Assembly: GCA_021794335.1 (NCBI GenBank)
Contig: JAJYQZ010000094.1
Span: 1-6,650, forward strand
DNA length: 6,650 bases
Source of the DNA: a bacterium
Lineage (GTDB): Bacteria; SZUA-79; Acidulodesulfobacterales; Acidulodesulfobacteraceae
Direction of reading: 5' to 3'
A model generated the notes under the pieces. The model did not search any database. It was given only the letters and a program-made list of their open reading frames with translations, and was not told where the DNA came from. Shown in pieces: positions 1-5,833 of this stretch (within the stretch, counting starts at the first letter, position 1; every line of letters starts with the position of its first letter). Position numbers and translations under genes: made by a program.

Positions 1-187
1 CAAGATAATAATCCAAAGAAACTTTGCCTTCTTCATACAGAGCAAATAAATCTTCATGCCTTGCTTCAAAATCTTCGCAATCTAAATTAAATTTAGCCGA
101 GGCGAGTTTTCTTGATTTTCTGTCCCAGCCGTTGGTGAGCAATACGCTGCCGATATCTAAAAAAACCGTTTTTATATATTCGGACAT
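1..187 (-). CDS. HAD-superfamily hydrolase, N-terminal fragment (3' end outside window)
   Basis: The reading frame starts at ATG 187-185 and runs open off the left edge, giving 62 visible residues that begin MSEYIKTVFLDIGSVLLTNG. This is HAD motif I: a hydrophobic strand followed by Asp11, the expected nucleophile that forms the aspartyl-phosphate intermediate. The residue two positions later is Gly13 rather than Asp, as in the D-x-G-x-V branch that includes YihX-type sugar-phosphate phosphatases. The segment after it, with TNGWDR, matches many soluble HAD hydrolases of the COG1011 type. The following charged helical part (LDCEDFEARHEDLFALYEEG) fits the start of the cap domain. The start lies 13 nt after the hisS stop with no good Shine-Dalgarno, so it is probably translated as the second gene of a hisS operon. 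The substrate cannot be predicted because motifs II-IV are outside the window. Confidence 0.8.
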   Translation of the reverse strand, partial: MSEYIKTVFLDIGSVLLTNGWDRKSRKLASAKFNLDCEDFEARHEDLFALYEEGKVSLDYYL

Positions 188-200
188 TTCGATAGGATAT

Positions 201-1544
201 TTATATATAATTATTGTTTAACAATTTAATCAACTTTTCTAAGGTTATAAGCTTTTCTTCTCTCGTTTTTATATTTTTTACGGTTAATTTCTTTTCATCG
301 GCCTCTTTTTCGCCTATTATAGCCACATATTCTATCTTTTTCTTATCCGCATATTTAATCTCTTTTGAAATATTTGGAGAAGCCGAAACGGATAACTCCA
401 CGCTTATTCCCTTTAAACGAAGGGTTTTAGCAGCTTTGTAAGCATATAACCTTTCATTTTCGCTTAAATAAACGATATATAATTTAACGGGCGAATGCAG
501 GAATTGAAGAGCTTTTTCATCTCTTTGCATTATAATATCTATAATTCTTTCTACGCCGAAAGATATTCCGCAGGCGCCTTCCGGACGGGCGCCGTAGAGC
601 TCTACCAAATTATCGTATCTTCCGCCGGCCGCAAAACTTCCGATGCTTAAATCCTTAGATTTTATTTCAAAAATAGGACCCGTATAATAACCCAGCCCCC
701 TGACTAAAAGAGGGTCGTATTTTATAAAGTCTAAACCGACAGCGCCTGCGTTTTCTAATATAGATAAAAGCTCTTTGGCTCCTTCTATAGCTTGATTCTT
801 AACTAACTCATCTTTAACGGATTTATTGAGTCTTTTGCTCAATATCGATAATTTTTCCATATCGGCTAAACCTTTATCAAATTTGATAAATTCCATAAAA
901 GACCTGTAATTTTCTTCGTTAATCCCGTTTTCTTTAAACTCTTTTATTACTCCGCCTTCCCCGATTTTTGCGGTTTTATCCAGCGCCCTGAGCGCCGCGT
1001 CTTTTTTGCCTTCGCCGATTCCGGCGGCGCTAACAATTCCGTCAAGGAGTTTTCTGTTGTTTAAAATAATTTCGTAACTGCCCATTTCTAATTTTGTAAG
1101 CGTAAATATCGCCAAGTCCAATAGTTCAAGCTCCACATTCATGGAATAAGAGCCTATTATATCGGCATCCGCCTGATAAAACTCCCTGTATCTTCCGGTC
1201 TGAGGGTTTTCATATCTATATACTTTGCCGATTGTATATCTTTTAAACGGTTTAGTAAGTTTTTCCCTGTTTGTCGCATAATACCTTCCTAACGGAGAGG
1301 TAAATTCGAACCTGAGGCCTAATTTTCTTTTGGCTTTATCCTCGAAAGTGTATATCTCCTTTTCTATTTCCTCGCCGCATTTCCTTGAAAGAAGTTCGAA
1401 ATATTCGAAGACGGGAGAATCTATCTCGACGAAACCGTAAAGGACAAAGCACTCCCTTATGGTTTCCATAACCTTCCTTCTTAATATCATCTCTTCGGGC
1501 AAAAAATCCCTCGTCCCCTTAGGGGGCTGCGCAAGATTGCTCAT
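201..1544 (-). CDS. hisS: Histidyl-tRNA synthetase (HisRS)
   Basis: This 447-residue cytoplasmic class II aminoacyl-tRNA synthetase charges tRNA-His with histidine using ATP. Its length is normal for the family. The N-terminus carries the family signature PPKGTRDFLPEEM (residues 7-19) and class II motif 1 follows. Motif 2 is at about 105-131 (VYRYENPQTGRYREF, then QADADIIG). The histidine-specific HisA box LVRGLGYYTGPIFE (280-293) contains Arg282, equivalent to the catalytic Arg259 of E. coli, and HisB GGRYDNL is at 307-313. Motif 3 GISFGVERI is at 326-334. An alpha/beta anticodon-binding domain occupies about 353-447. The motif 2 wording (NPQxGRYREFYQ...D.DI.G) resembles archaeal and eukaryotic HisRS more than the common bacterial RPQ...RQFHQ form. 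The start ATG at 1544-1542 is preceded by a GGCGGA sequence 7 nt away, a weak ribosome site. A HAD gene follows after 13 nt, probably in the same operon. Confidence 0.97.
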   Translation of the reverse strand: MSNLAQPPKGTRDFLPEEMILRRKVMETIRECFVLYGFVEIDSPVFEYFELLSRKCGEEIEKEIYTFEDKAKRKLGLRFEFTSPLGRYYATNREKLTKPFKRYTIGKVYRYENPQTGRYREFYQADADIIGSYSMNVELELLDLAIFTLTKLEMGSYEIILNNRKLLDGIVSAAGIGEGKKDAALRALDKTAKIGEGGVIKEFKENGINEENYRSFMEFIKFDKGLADMEKLSILSKRLNKSVKDELVKNQAIEGAKELLSILENAGAVGLDFIKYDPLLVRGLGYYTGPIFEIKSKDLSIGSFAAGGRYDNLVELYGARPEGACGISFGVERIIDIIMQRDEKALQFLHSPVKLYIVYLSENERLYAYKAAKTLRLKGISVELSVSASPNISKEIKYADKKKIEYVAIIGEKEADEKKLTVKNIKTREEKLITLEKLIKLLNNNYI

Positions 1545-1581
1545 TTTAAAATCCGCCGGTATCCCGATAAATTTTCAATTT

Positions 1582-1614
1582 AAAAAAAGAGGGTTGGCAA
1601 ACATATGCCAACCC
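1582..1614 (-). terminator. Intrinsic terminator (minus strand) of the DsrE-like gene
   Basis: GGGTTGGCA (1591-1599) and TGCCAACCC (1606-1614) form a perfect 9-bp stem with a 6-nt loop. Read on the minus strand, the stem is followed by TC and then seven Ts (complement of the A run 1582-1588), the classical Rho-independent layout. It lies about 105 nt after the DsrE-like stop codon. The U-tract ends 37 nt before the hisS start codon. It therefore ends the DsrE-like transcript and could also act as a leader attenuator for hisS if hisS is transcribed from upstream. Confidence 0.88.
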
Positions 1615-1640
1615 GCGTATAAACCATTTAATATTTATTC

Positions 1641-1668
1641 TTAACGATATAATTTTAACGATATAATT
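1641..1668. repeat. Perfect tandem duplication of 14 bp
   Basis: TTAACGATATAATT occurs twice back to back (1641-1654 and 1655-1668) with no mismatch. It lies in the noncoding stretch between the DsrE-like gene and its terminator. Each unit contains TATAAT on the plus strand and TTATATCGTTAA on the minus strand. On the minus strand TTGCTT (1674-1669), a 17-nt spacer and TATATC (1651-1646) could form a weak hisS promoter within the repeat. Whether the repeat is a regulatory site or simple slippage cannot be told from the sequence. Confidence 0.75.
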
Positions 1669-1719
1669 AAGCAATATTCTTAATACTCGTACTTTTTAAT
1701 ATTTTCCTTGCCGGTTAAA

Positions 1720-2049
1720 TTAAAGAGCTATATAAACGCACCCTTCTTTCGTAAGCTTTGCAATTTTTTCCACGCCTGCGGGAACTATTTTTGCGTAATC
1801 GGGAATATCCCCGTCTTTTAAATCGAACATATTCATAGCATTGCGGCAGACATAAATATTGGTTTTATTAGTAAGCGCTGCCCTCAATTGCTCCTTAAGC
1901 TGCGTGTGATGAAGAAGCGAAACAACGGCGGGGCCGAAGATTACGACATTTATTTCTTCCGTTCCTTCTATCGCGCTAAGGTTTTTCATAACATTCATCA
2001 AAAGGCCGGGCATTATCGTCCCGTTCGCCACCTGAATAACATATTTCAT
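1720..2049 (-). CDS. DsrE/DsrF-like family protein (sulfur-relay type)
   Basis: This is a 109-residue soluble protein of the DsrE-like fold (COG1416 type). The visible signatures are an N-terminal beta strand MKYVIQVANG, the central strand and turn NVVIFGPAVVSLLH (34-47), and a strand carrying Cys68 in IYVCRNAM (65-72). The C-terminal signature VPAGVEKIAKLTKEGCVYIAL (89-109) completes it. In characterised DsrE and TusD relatives the Cys at the position of Cys68 carries a persulfide that is passed between sulfur-transfer proteins. A second Cys is at 104. The family also has members of unknown role, so a sulfur-trafficking function is an inference. The start at ATG 2049 is secure because AAGGAGA stands 6 nt upstream. 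The gene is monocistronic by layout: it has its own promoter region, no close co-directional neighbour upstream and a terminator downstream. No other dsr or tus genes are visible. Confidence 0.85.
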   Translation of the reverse strand: MKYVIQVANGTIMPGLLMNVMKNLSAIEGTEEINVVIFGPAVVSLLHHTQLKEQLRAALTNKTNIYVCRNAMNMFDLKDGDIPDYAKIVPAGVEKIAKLTKEGCVYIAL

Positions 2050-2055
2050 TCATCA

Positions 2056-2062
2056 TCTCCTT
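2056..2062 (-). promoter_or_regulatory. Shine-Dalgarno site of the DsrE-like gene
   Basis: AAGGAGA on the minus strand, 6 nt before ATG 2049, is a near-ideal match to the 16S rRNA tail. It fixes the start codon; the two nearby upstream ATGs (2053 and 2056) are out of frame. It is the only strong Shine-Dalgarno among the starts visible in this window. Confidence 0.85.
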
Positions 2063-2080
2063 TTTTAAAATTATATTTAT

Positions 2081-2086
2081 ATTATA
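2081..2086 (-). promoter_or_regulatory. Candidate -10 box for the DsrE-like gene
   Basis: TATAAT is a perfect -10 hexamer on the minus strand. It predicts transcription starting near 2074 and a short leader of about 25 nt that includes the Shine-Dalgarno. No convincing -35 hexamer stands 16-18 nt upstream (AACGCA at 17 nt), and AT-rich DNA makes chance matches common. Confidence 0.4.
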
Positions 2087-2212
2087 TAGGACATAAAACG
2101 ACATGCGTTTATATGCCCATTGGAAAATTACACAATATATTTTACATTGTTCTATGATATAACTTTATAGCCCATTCGTCAATTTATTAAAAAAAAGACC
2201 TAAATAAAAACC

Positions 2213-2241
2213 TTAAAATAATTTTTCTTCGATGATATAAT
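2213..2241 (+). promoter_or_regulatory. Candidate promoter of the DNA methyltransferase gene
   Basis: TTAAAA (2213-2218) and TATAAT (2236-2241) are separated by exactly 17 nt, giving 4 of 6 and 6 of 6 matches to the sigma-70 consensus. Initiation near 2248 would leave a leader of about 75 nt before ATG 2324. The spacer 2050-2323 thus holds divergent promoters for the DsrE-like gene and the methylase. No C-protein gene or clear operator is visible. Confidence 0.5.
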
Positions 2242-2323
2242 AATAAATACTAAAACCGTTATTTCAGTATATTGATAATTCTATGAAACTTCTAATAAAC
2301 AAAATTTAAACCGGTAAACTACG

Positions 2324-4450
2324 ATGCTTCCCGTTACTCGAACGATTAAAAAAAATAAAAATGGGCAACCGTCCGATTTTTCCATCCAACAAAGCCTGCC
2401 TAAAAATAAAGCAATGGCACAAGGCCGAAATATAACGCCCCAGACGGTTGCGGAACTTATAAAGAAAGCCTCTATTGAAGAAATAGAATCCGGCATCGTC
2501 AAATATTTCTTATACAAAAATAATATAAAACAGGTCAGGAATATAATCATCAAAGAACTCGAATTTAAAAAAAGCGATTCGTTTGTATTTGCCTATCTGG
2601 TAAACGGCAATTTTAATATTGATGTAACAAGTGTAGAACTTATTTTTGAACTTCTTATACCTAAGAACGATGTTCAACTAAACGGGGCGGTATATACCCC
2701 CGCATATATAGTGAATTATATGGTACAAAACACCATAGATAAAATCGGTTATTTTTGCGACCCCGCTTGCGGTTCAGGCATTTTCCTGCTATGTGCGTTA
2801 AAAAGGCTTAAGGAAATCGCAGATCGGCAGTTCGCAAAACTGGCGAAACCGACCTTAATAGATAAAAAATTAAGTCTTGCATATTTAATAGAAAAATATT
2901 TATATGGGATAGATATTCTTGATTATGCCGTTAAGCGAACAAAAGTAATACTTAGTTTATATTTGCTTTTGAACGGCGAAGATAAAGAAATTATAGATTT
3001 CAATATAGCCGCAGGAAATAGTTTGCATTCCGGTTGGCAAAATATTTTTAAAAAAACGCCGGAAAATGGCAACTTTGATTTTATTATCAGTAATCCCCCG
3101 TATGTCAGGATCCAGGATTTGCATCAAGAATATAAATTTACCCTGCCAGAAAAATGGAATTCTATTGGAAAGGGAAATTTTAATTTATATTTTCCATTTT
3201 TCGAGGTAGGTTGTGATCATTTAAAAAATGACGGAAAACTATGCTATATAACGCCTAACAACTATTTTACCTCCATTGCTGGCTTTAATTTAAGAGCTTA
3301 TTTAAAAAATACAGGGGCAATAACAAAGATATTGAATTTTAATCATTTAAAACTATTCGAAAATGCCCAAACATATACGGCTATAACATTTTTAGAAAAA
3401 TCTTGCAATAAGCATCATTTTAAATACTATTATGTAGAAGATAAAAAAGAATTAAACAGGTTGAACGATTTAAATTTCGGCAAATATTATTTTTCATGGT
3501 TAGATGATAAAAAATGGAGGCTTTTGCCGGAAAAAGATTTTTTAAATATAAAGAAAATTGAATCTACCGGAATCCCGTTAGGCAAAAAATGCAACATTAA
3601 GGTAGGAATAGCAACATTAAAAGATAATATTTTTTTTGTAGAAGCAGAAGGGCTGGATGAAAACTTTAGTCGCTCCGCCACAATTGGCATGAATTTGCAT
3701 GCGCCTGATGACGCTTATGAAGTTCATCCTGAACTTTGCATAGCCAAATTTAACGAAAAAGAATATAAAATAGAAAAAGAAATAACTAGAAAAGTTATAA
3801 AAATACCAGAAATAAAGGAACAAAATGATATATTGTCTTCAAGAAGACGAATAATATTTCCATATCTTAAGGCAAATATAAATCATGCAATATATGGCAG
3901 GCAGGAATCTAATCTCTTTGAACAAGACAAAAATTTCGGCAGCAACGGCACTCAAACATATAAGGTAATGAAAGAAACTTACATTAAAAGTAATTTTCCG
4001 CAGGCCTATAAATATTTGATGGCGGTTAGATTAGAGCTGGCAAAAAGGGATAGAGGAAAGAAAACTTATCCAGAATGGTATGCCTGGGGCAGAACGCAAG
4101 GCATGAATTTTTGCGGTCCCAGGCTATATACAAAAACCTTTTCCAAAAAGCCGTTATTTATACTTGATGATACCTTAGGTAATCTATTTTGCAACGGCTA
4201 TGCCATATTTTGTAATGACCATATAAAAGCCGTTCAAAAGATTTTAAATTCAAAAATTATGCATTATTACATTAAAAAAACGAGTGTGGAAATAGAGGGG
4301 GATTACCAATGCTATCAGAAAAATTTTATAGAAAGATTCGGCATTCCCGATTTATCCGAAGAAAATTGGTTATATTTGGAAAATGAAGAAGATAAAGAAA
4401 ATATAGACAATTTTTTAATGGAAGCATATGGAATAGAAGGCGTTGACTAA
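2324..4450 (+). CDS. Type II N6-adenine DNA methyltransferase, Eco57I/TaqI-like
   Basis: This 708-residue protein transfers a methyl group from S-adenosylmethionine to adenine N6 in a specific DNA site. Domains in order are a helical N-terminal region (about 35-115), then motif X (NGAVYTPAYIVNYMV, 120-134). Motif I, the SAM-binding loop CDPACGSGIF, is at 145-154; the acidic motif II YGIDILD is at 194-200; the catalytic motif IV NPPY is at 257-260. The C-terminal target-recognition region spans about 415-670 and contains YPEWYAWGRTQGM (582-594), typical of TaqI-like specificity domains. The X-I-IV-TRD order is the gamma class. No nuclease motif is visible in the N-terminus, so it does not look like a type IIG fusion enzyme. 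No Shine-Dalgarno precedes ATG 2324, and the first ~30 residues (polar, Lys/Gln-rich) look nonconserved. ATG 2414 (Met31) is an alternative start. A damaged gene converging from the right is the likely nuclease partner. The recognition sequence cannot be deduced. Confidence 0.93.
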   Translation: MLPVTRTIKKNKNGQPSDFSIQQSLPKNKAMAQGRNITPQTVAELIKKASIEEIESGIVKYFLYKNNIKQVRNIIIKELEFKKSDSFVFAYLVNGNFNIDVTSVELIFELLIPKNDVQLNGAVYTPAYIVNYMVQNTIDKIGYFCDPACGSGIFLLCALKRLKEIADRQFAKLAKPTLIDKKLSLAYLIEKYLYGIDILDYAVKRTKVILSLYLLLNGEDKEIIDFNIAAGNSLHSGWQNIFKKTPENGNFDFIISNPPYVRIQDLHQEYKFTLPEKWNSIGKGNFNLYFPFFEVGCDHLKNDGKLCYITPNNYFTSIAGFNLRAYLKNTGAITKILNFNHLKLFENAQTYTAITFLEKSCNKHHFKYYYVEDKKELNRLNDLNFGKYYFSWLDDKKWRLLPEKDFLNIKKIESTGIPLGKKCNIKVGIATLKDNIFFVEAEGLDENFSRSATIGMNLHAPDDAYEVHPELCIAKFNEKEYKIEKEITRKVIKIPEIKEQNDILSSRRRIIFPYLKANINHAIYGRQESNLFEQDKNFGSNGTQTYKVMKETYIKSNFPQAYKYLMAVRLELAKRDRGKKTYPEWYAWGRTQGMNFCGPRLYTKTFSKKPLFILDDTLGNLFCNGYAIFCNDHIKAVQKILNSKIMHYYIKKTSVEIEGDYQCYQKNFIERFGIPDLSEENWLYLENEEDKENIDNFLMEAYGIEGVD

Positions 4451-4513
4451 ACAAAGCATGCCTGATAAGCTAATTTGGCTTAAAAAATGAGCCAACCTAA
4501 TATCAACCTTGCT

Positions 4514-5161
4514 TTAACTTAAAAGAGATAAAGTACCATGCCTACTTTTATAAGTATCCAAAATATCTCGAATAAAATTATTTATCGTGAGATTTTCGAT
4601 TTTGAATGCTTTGATGTCCTCCTTATTTATAAAACCAAGTGATGCGAGATTATTTATAGAGTCTATTATAGCTGGAGTATCTTGCATAAAATCCACAATT
4701 AACAGGCAAACTCTTTCATATTTGTGAAAATCGGAATTGAAATTTTTCCTTCCATTTAATTCCTGAAAGGCACGAAAATACTTAACAATTGCCAATTTCC
4801 CTGTAAAGTTTAATTTTCTTTGTTTTATTGCAACGGTATCATAAGCATATAATGGCACCATATAAATTTCACCCATCACCATTTTGGGAAATCTAAGATG
4901 TAAATTCAAGGGTTCGGCAAAAGTTCTTTCGTAAAGTGTATCGAAATTTTTACTTAAACTGCTTAACTGGCTCCTTAAATTTATACAAAGGCTTTTATTT
5001 AAGTTTTCTTTGCCATATTTATCGACGTCACCCTTTAACACACCTTCGGTTATAGTCTCTGACAATGGCGAAAAAGGAAGAACCATAATATCTTGATTCT
5101 TCTCTTTTAGAAAGCCTGCAAAACCTTTAATTCCGGTGAGGTTTGATTTAACGGAGGGCAT
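4514..5161 (-). CDS. C-terminal frame of the split putative restriction endonuclease (up to 215 aa)
   Basis: The first in-frame ATG is at 5161, but no Shine-Dalgarno precedes it. The first 17 codons overlap the other frame out of phase, so the native coding part probably begins at about 5110 with LKEKNQDIMVLP. Notable stretches are CINLRSQLSSLSKNFDTLYERTF, then NLHLRFPKMVMGEIYMVPLYAYD, which resembles a conserved enzyme core, and a helical tail ending KSRHGTLSLLS. Independent translation from ATG 5161 is possible but is poorly supported by its upstream sequence. Confidence 0.55.
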   Translation of the reverse strand: MPSVKSNLTGIKGFAGFLKEKNQDIMVLPFSPLSETITEGVLKGDVDKYGKENLNKSLCINLRSQLSSLSKNFDTLYERTFAEPLNLHLRFPKMVMGEIYMVPLYAYDTVAIKQRKLNFTGKLAIVKYFRAFQELNGRKNFNSDFHKYERVCLLIVDFMQDTPAIIDSINNLASLGFINKEDIKAFKIENLTINNFIRDILDTYKSRHGTLSLLS

Positions 5162-5346
5162 ATTTTGTTCGCCGAAACACCGTTATTTATTAACTCTCTT
5201 TTAATGTATTCATGGAGATGCGATATTAATTTCTTTGAGCGTATTAAAGATAAAGTTGCCTCGTTGCCGCCGCTAACAATAGCTTCTTCATATTCCAATT
5301 TGATTTTTTTAAGTACTTCCACTAAAGACAAGTTATTATCAGACAT
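5107..5346 (-). CDS. N-terminal frame of the split putative restriction endonuclease (79 aa)
   Basis: This frame begins at ATG 5346 and ends at TAA 5109-5107. It encodes a mostly helical, charged segment (LVEVLKKIKLEYEEAIVSGG and HLHEYIKRELINNG) followed by PPLNQTSPELKVLQAF. No signal peptide or membrane segment is visible. The start lacks a clear Shine-Dalgarno, but a TATAAT is found about 40 nt upstream. On its own the fragment lacks most of the predicted enzyme and is unlikely to be active. Confidence 0.6.
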   Translation of the reverse strand: MSDNNLSLVEVLKKIKLEYEEAIVSGGNEATLSLIRSKKLISHLHEYIKRELINNGVSANKICPPLNQTSPELKVLQAF

Positions 5347-5571
5347 TCTAAAATATTTTCTTGAATATTAAAAAAAAATAGGTGATTATATATTTTTTTA
5401 TCTTGCATCTTAGACAAAAAAACATGGCTGTTTTTTCAACAGAATTTTTTAAGAAAAAGCCTTGTTTTGTTTTCGGATTTAGTAATGAATTCAAAAGATT
5501 TCAGTTTCATTGACACTTATATGTTATCATATTTTAGCGCCAAATCTTTTATAATTACCTTATATTATATC
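5347..5571. other. AT-rich noncoding spacer between the split gene and the inverted-repeat element
   Basis: No supported gene is visible here. Besides the candidate -10 box at 5385-5390, the stretch holds a weak hairpin CTGTT/AACAG (5428-5432 and 5438-5442). It is followed by a T run on the plus strand (5445-5450), with seven As preceding it (5416-5422), so it could be a feeble bidirectional terminator. The 69-codon plus-strand frame at 5467-5676 runs into the repeat element, has no ribosome site and is not credible. Confidence 0.5.
5385..5390 (-). promoter_or_regulatory. Candidate -10 box for the split endonuclease gene
   Basis: TATAAT on the minus strand, about 40 nt upstream of ATG 5346, is a perfect -10 hexamer and would give a leader of roughly 32 nt. 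The best upstream -35-like sequence, TTGTCT (5417-5412), is at a poor 21-nt spacing, so this call is weak. Confidence 0.3.
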
Positions 5572-5590
5572 CTTAACTCACCGTTAGAAA
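5572..5590 (+). repeat. Left terminal inverted repeat of the MITE-like element
   Basis: This 19-bp sequence CTTAACTCACCGTTAGAAA is matched without error by the right repeat. With a 1-nt bulge at C5571 the pairing would extend 5 bp further into the TA-rich flank. Confidence 0.85.
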
Positions 5591-5642
5591 CTATAAAAAT
5601 TGATTCAAAAAGTTATAAACAATGGATTCCCGCTTTCGCGAT

Positions 5643-5689
5643 ATTTCCGTCTGCGTTTATCAAAGCATGTCTTTGATGCAGGCGGAAAT
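5643..5689. repeat. Long imperfect hairpin inside the element
   Basis: ATCAAAG (5659-5665) pairs with CTTTGAT (5671-5677) around a 5-nt loop. After a 4-nt bulge (5655-5658), ATTTCCGTCTGC (5643-5654) pairs with GCAGGCGGAAAT (5678-5689), with only one T-G wobble. The total is 19 pairs. The stem is much more GC-rich than its surroundings and would be stable in single-stranded DNA or RNA. Confidence 0.8.
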
Positions 5690-5725
5690 GGACACCTTTT
5701 AGGTGAAATCTTAAATCCTCGTATT

Positions 5726-5752
5726 GTCATTCCTGCTTACGCAGGAATCCAG
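5726..5752. repeat. REP-like palindrome (GTCATTCC...GGAATCCAG class)
   Basis: ATTCCTGC (5729-5736) and GCAGGAAT (5741-5748) form a perfect 8-bp stem with a 4-nt loop, flanked by GTC and CCAG. This matches the widespread bacterial intergenic repeat pattern GTCATTCC-n-GGAATCCAG, of which neisserial dRS3 is a relative. A partial copy in the opposite orientation, TGGATTCCCGCTTTCGCG, lies at 5623-5640. Its first 11 bases match the reverse complement of 5741-5751 at 10 of 11 positions. Confidence 0.7.
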
Positions 5753-5760
5753 AAAAAAAA

Positions 5761-5779
5761 TTTCTAACGGTGAGTTAAG
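5761..5779 (-). repeat. Right terminal inverted repeat of the MITE-like element
   Basis: This is the exact reverse complement of 5572-5590. It is preceded on the inner side by a run of eight As (5753-5760). Confidence 0.85.
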
Positions 5780-5833
5780 ATATATTTATATTTTCTTACG
5801 TATTTCTAAAATTTATCGTCGAATACCGATGCC

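Larger units (their letters stand above)
4514..5346 (-). pseudogene. Frameshifted gene, probable type II restriction endonuclease partner of the methyltransferase
   Basis: Two overlapping minus-strand frames (79 residues from ATG 5346, and the frame ending at 4514) join smoothly if one T is restored in the TTT run at about 5113-5115. The sequence then reads SPELKVLQAF|LKEKNQDIMVLP and gives one 277-residue protein. The first frame stops at TAA 5109-5107, exactly at the joint. The rejoined protein is soluble, with a helical N-terminus, an ELK...KEKNQD stretch that could be part of a nuclease active site, and a C-terminal helical region. The family was not recognised. The nuclease call rests on convergent orientation, 63 nt from a type II methylase, and a size usual for such enzymes. 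Loss of the nuclease with the methylase kept is biologically tolerable, whereas the reverse is toxic. Alternatives are a homopolymer sequencing error, or a stop-codon-stimulated -1 slip at TTC-TAA; no canonical X-XXY-YYZ slippery heptamer is present. Confidence 0.65.
5572..5779. mobile_element. MITE-like element with perfect 19-bp terminal inverted repeats (208 bp)
   Basis: CTTAACTCACCGTTAGAAA (5572-5590) is repeated as its exact reverse complement at 5761-5779. The interior is noncoding and rich in palindromes: a long hairpin at 5643-5689, a short one at 5693-5705 and a REP-like palindrome at 5726-5752. Long perfect terminal repeats, small size and no transposase are the hallmarks of a miniature inverted-repeat transposable element, moved in trans by a transposase elsewhere. 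TATAT flanks both sides (5566-5570 and 5781-5785) and may be a 5-bp target duplication, which would make the element 5571-5780. The AT-rich flanks make this uncertain. It lies 54 nt beyond the permease stop and 225 nt before the split endonuclease gene. The parent transposon family was not identified. Confidence 0.72.

Noticed and set aside
2115..2176. GCCCATT repeated at 2115-2121 and 2170-2176 as operator sites
   Set aside because: A 7-mer occurring twice without symmetry or promoter-appropriate spacing is weak evidence.
2283..2309. Tiny plus-strand frame MKLLINKI ending 14 nt before the methylase start, a possible leader peptide
   Set aside because: It has no Shine-Dalgarno, and such short frames are common by chance in AT-rich DNA.
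2281..2553. 90-codon minus-strand frame opposite the methylase start
   Set aside because: It is the antisense shadow of the methylase N-terminus and has no ribosome site or recognisable domain.
4466..4495. Two mutually exclusive small hairpins (TAAGC/GCTTA and TTGGCT/AGCCAA) between the converging genes, suggestive of a terminator
   Set aside because: The stems are only 5-6 bp and neither strand has a following T tract. Shared use of the same bases is likely to be chance.
5510..5538. TTGACA at 5510-5515 as part of a plus-strand promoter
   Set aside because: No acceptable -10 hexamer stands at 16-18 nt, and no gene lies downstream on that strand.
5467..5676. 69-codon plus-strand open frame
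   Set aside because: It has no ribosome site, has unremarkable composition, and crosses the left inverted repeat and part of the central hairpin of the MITE-like element.
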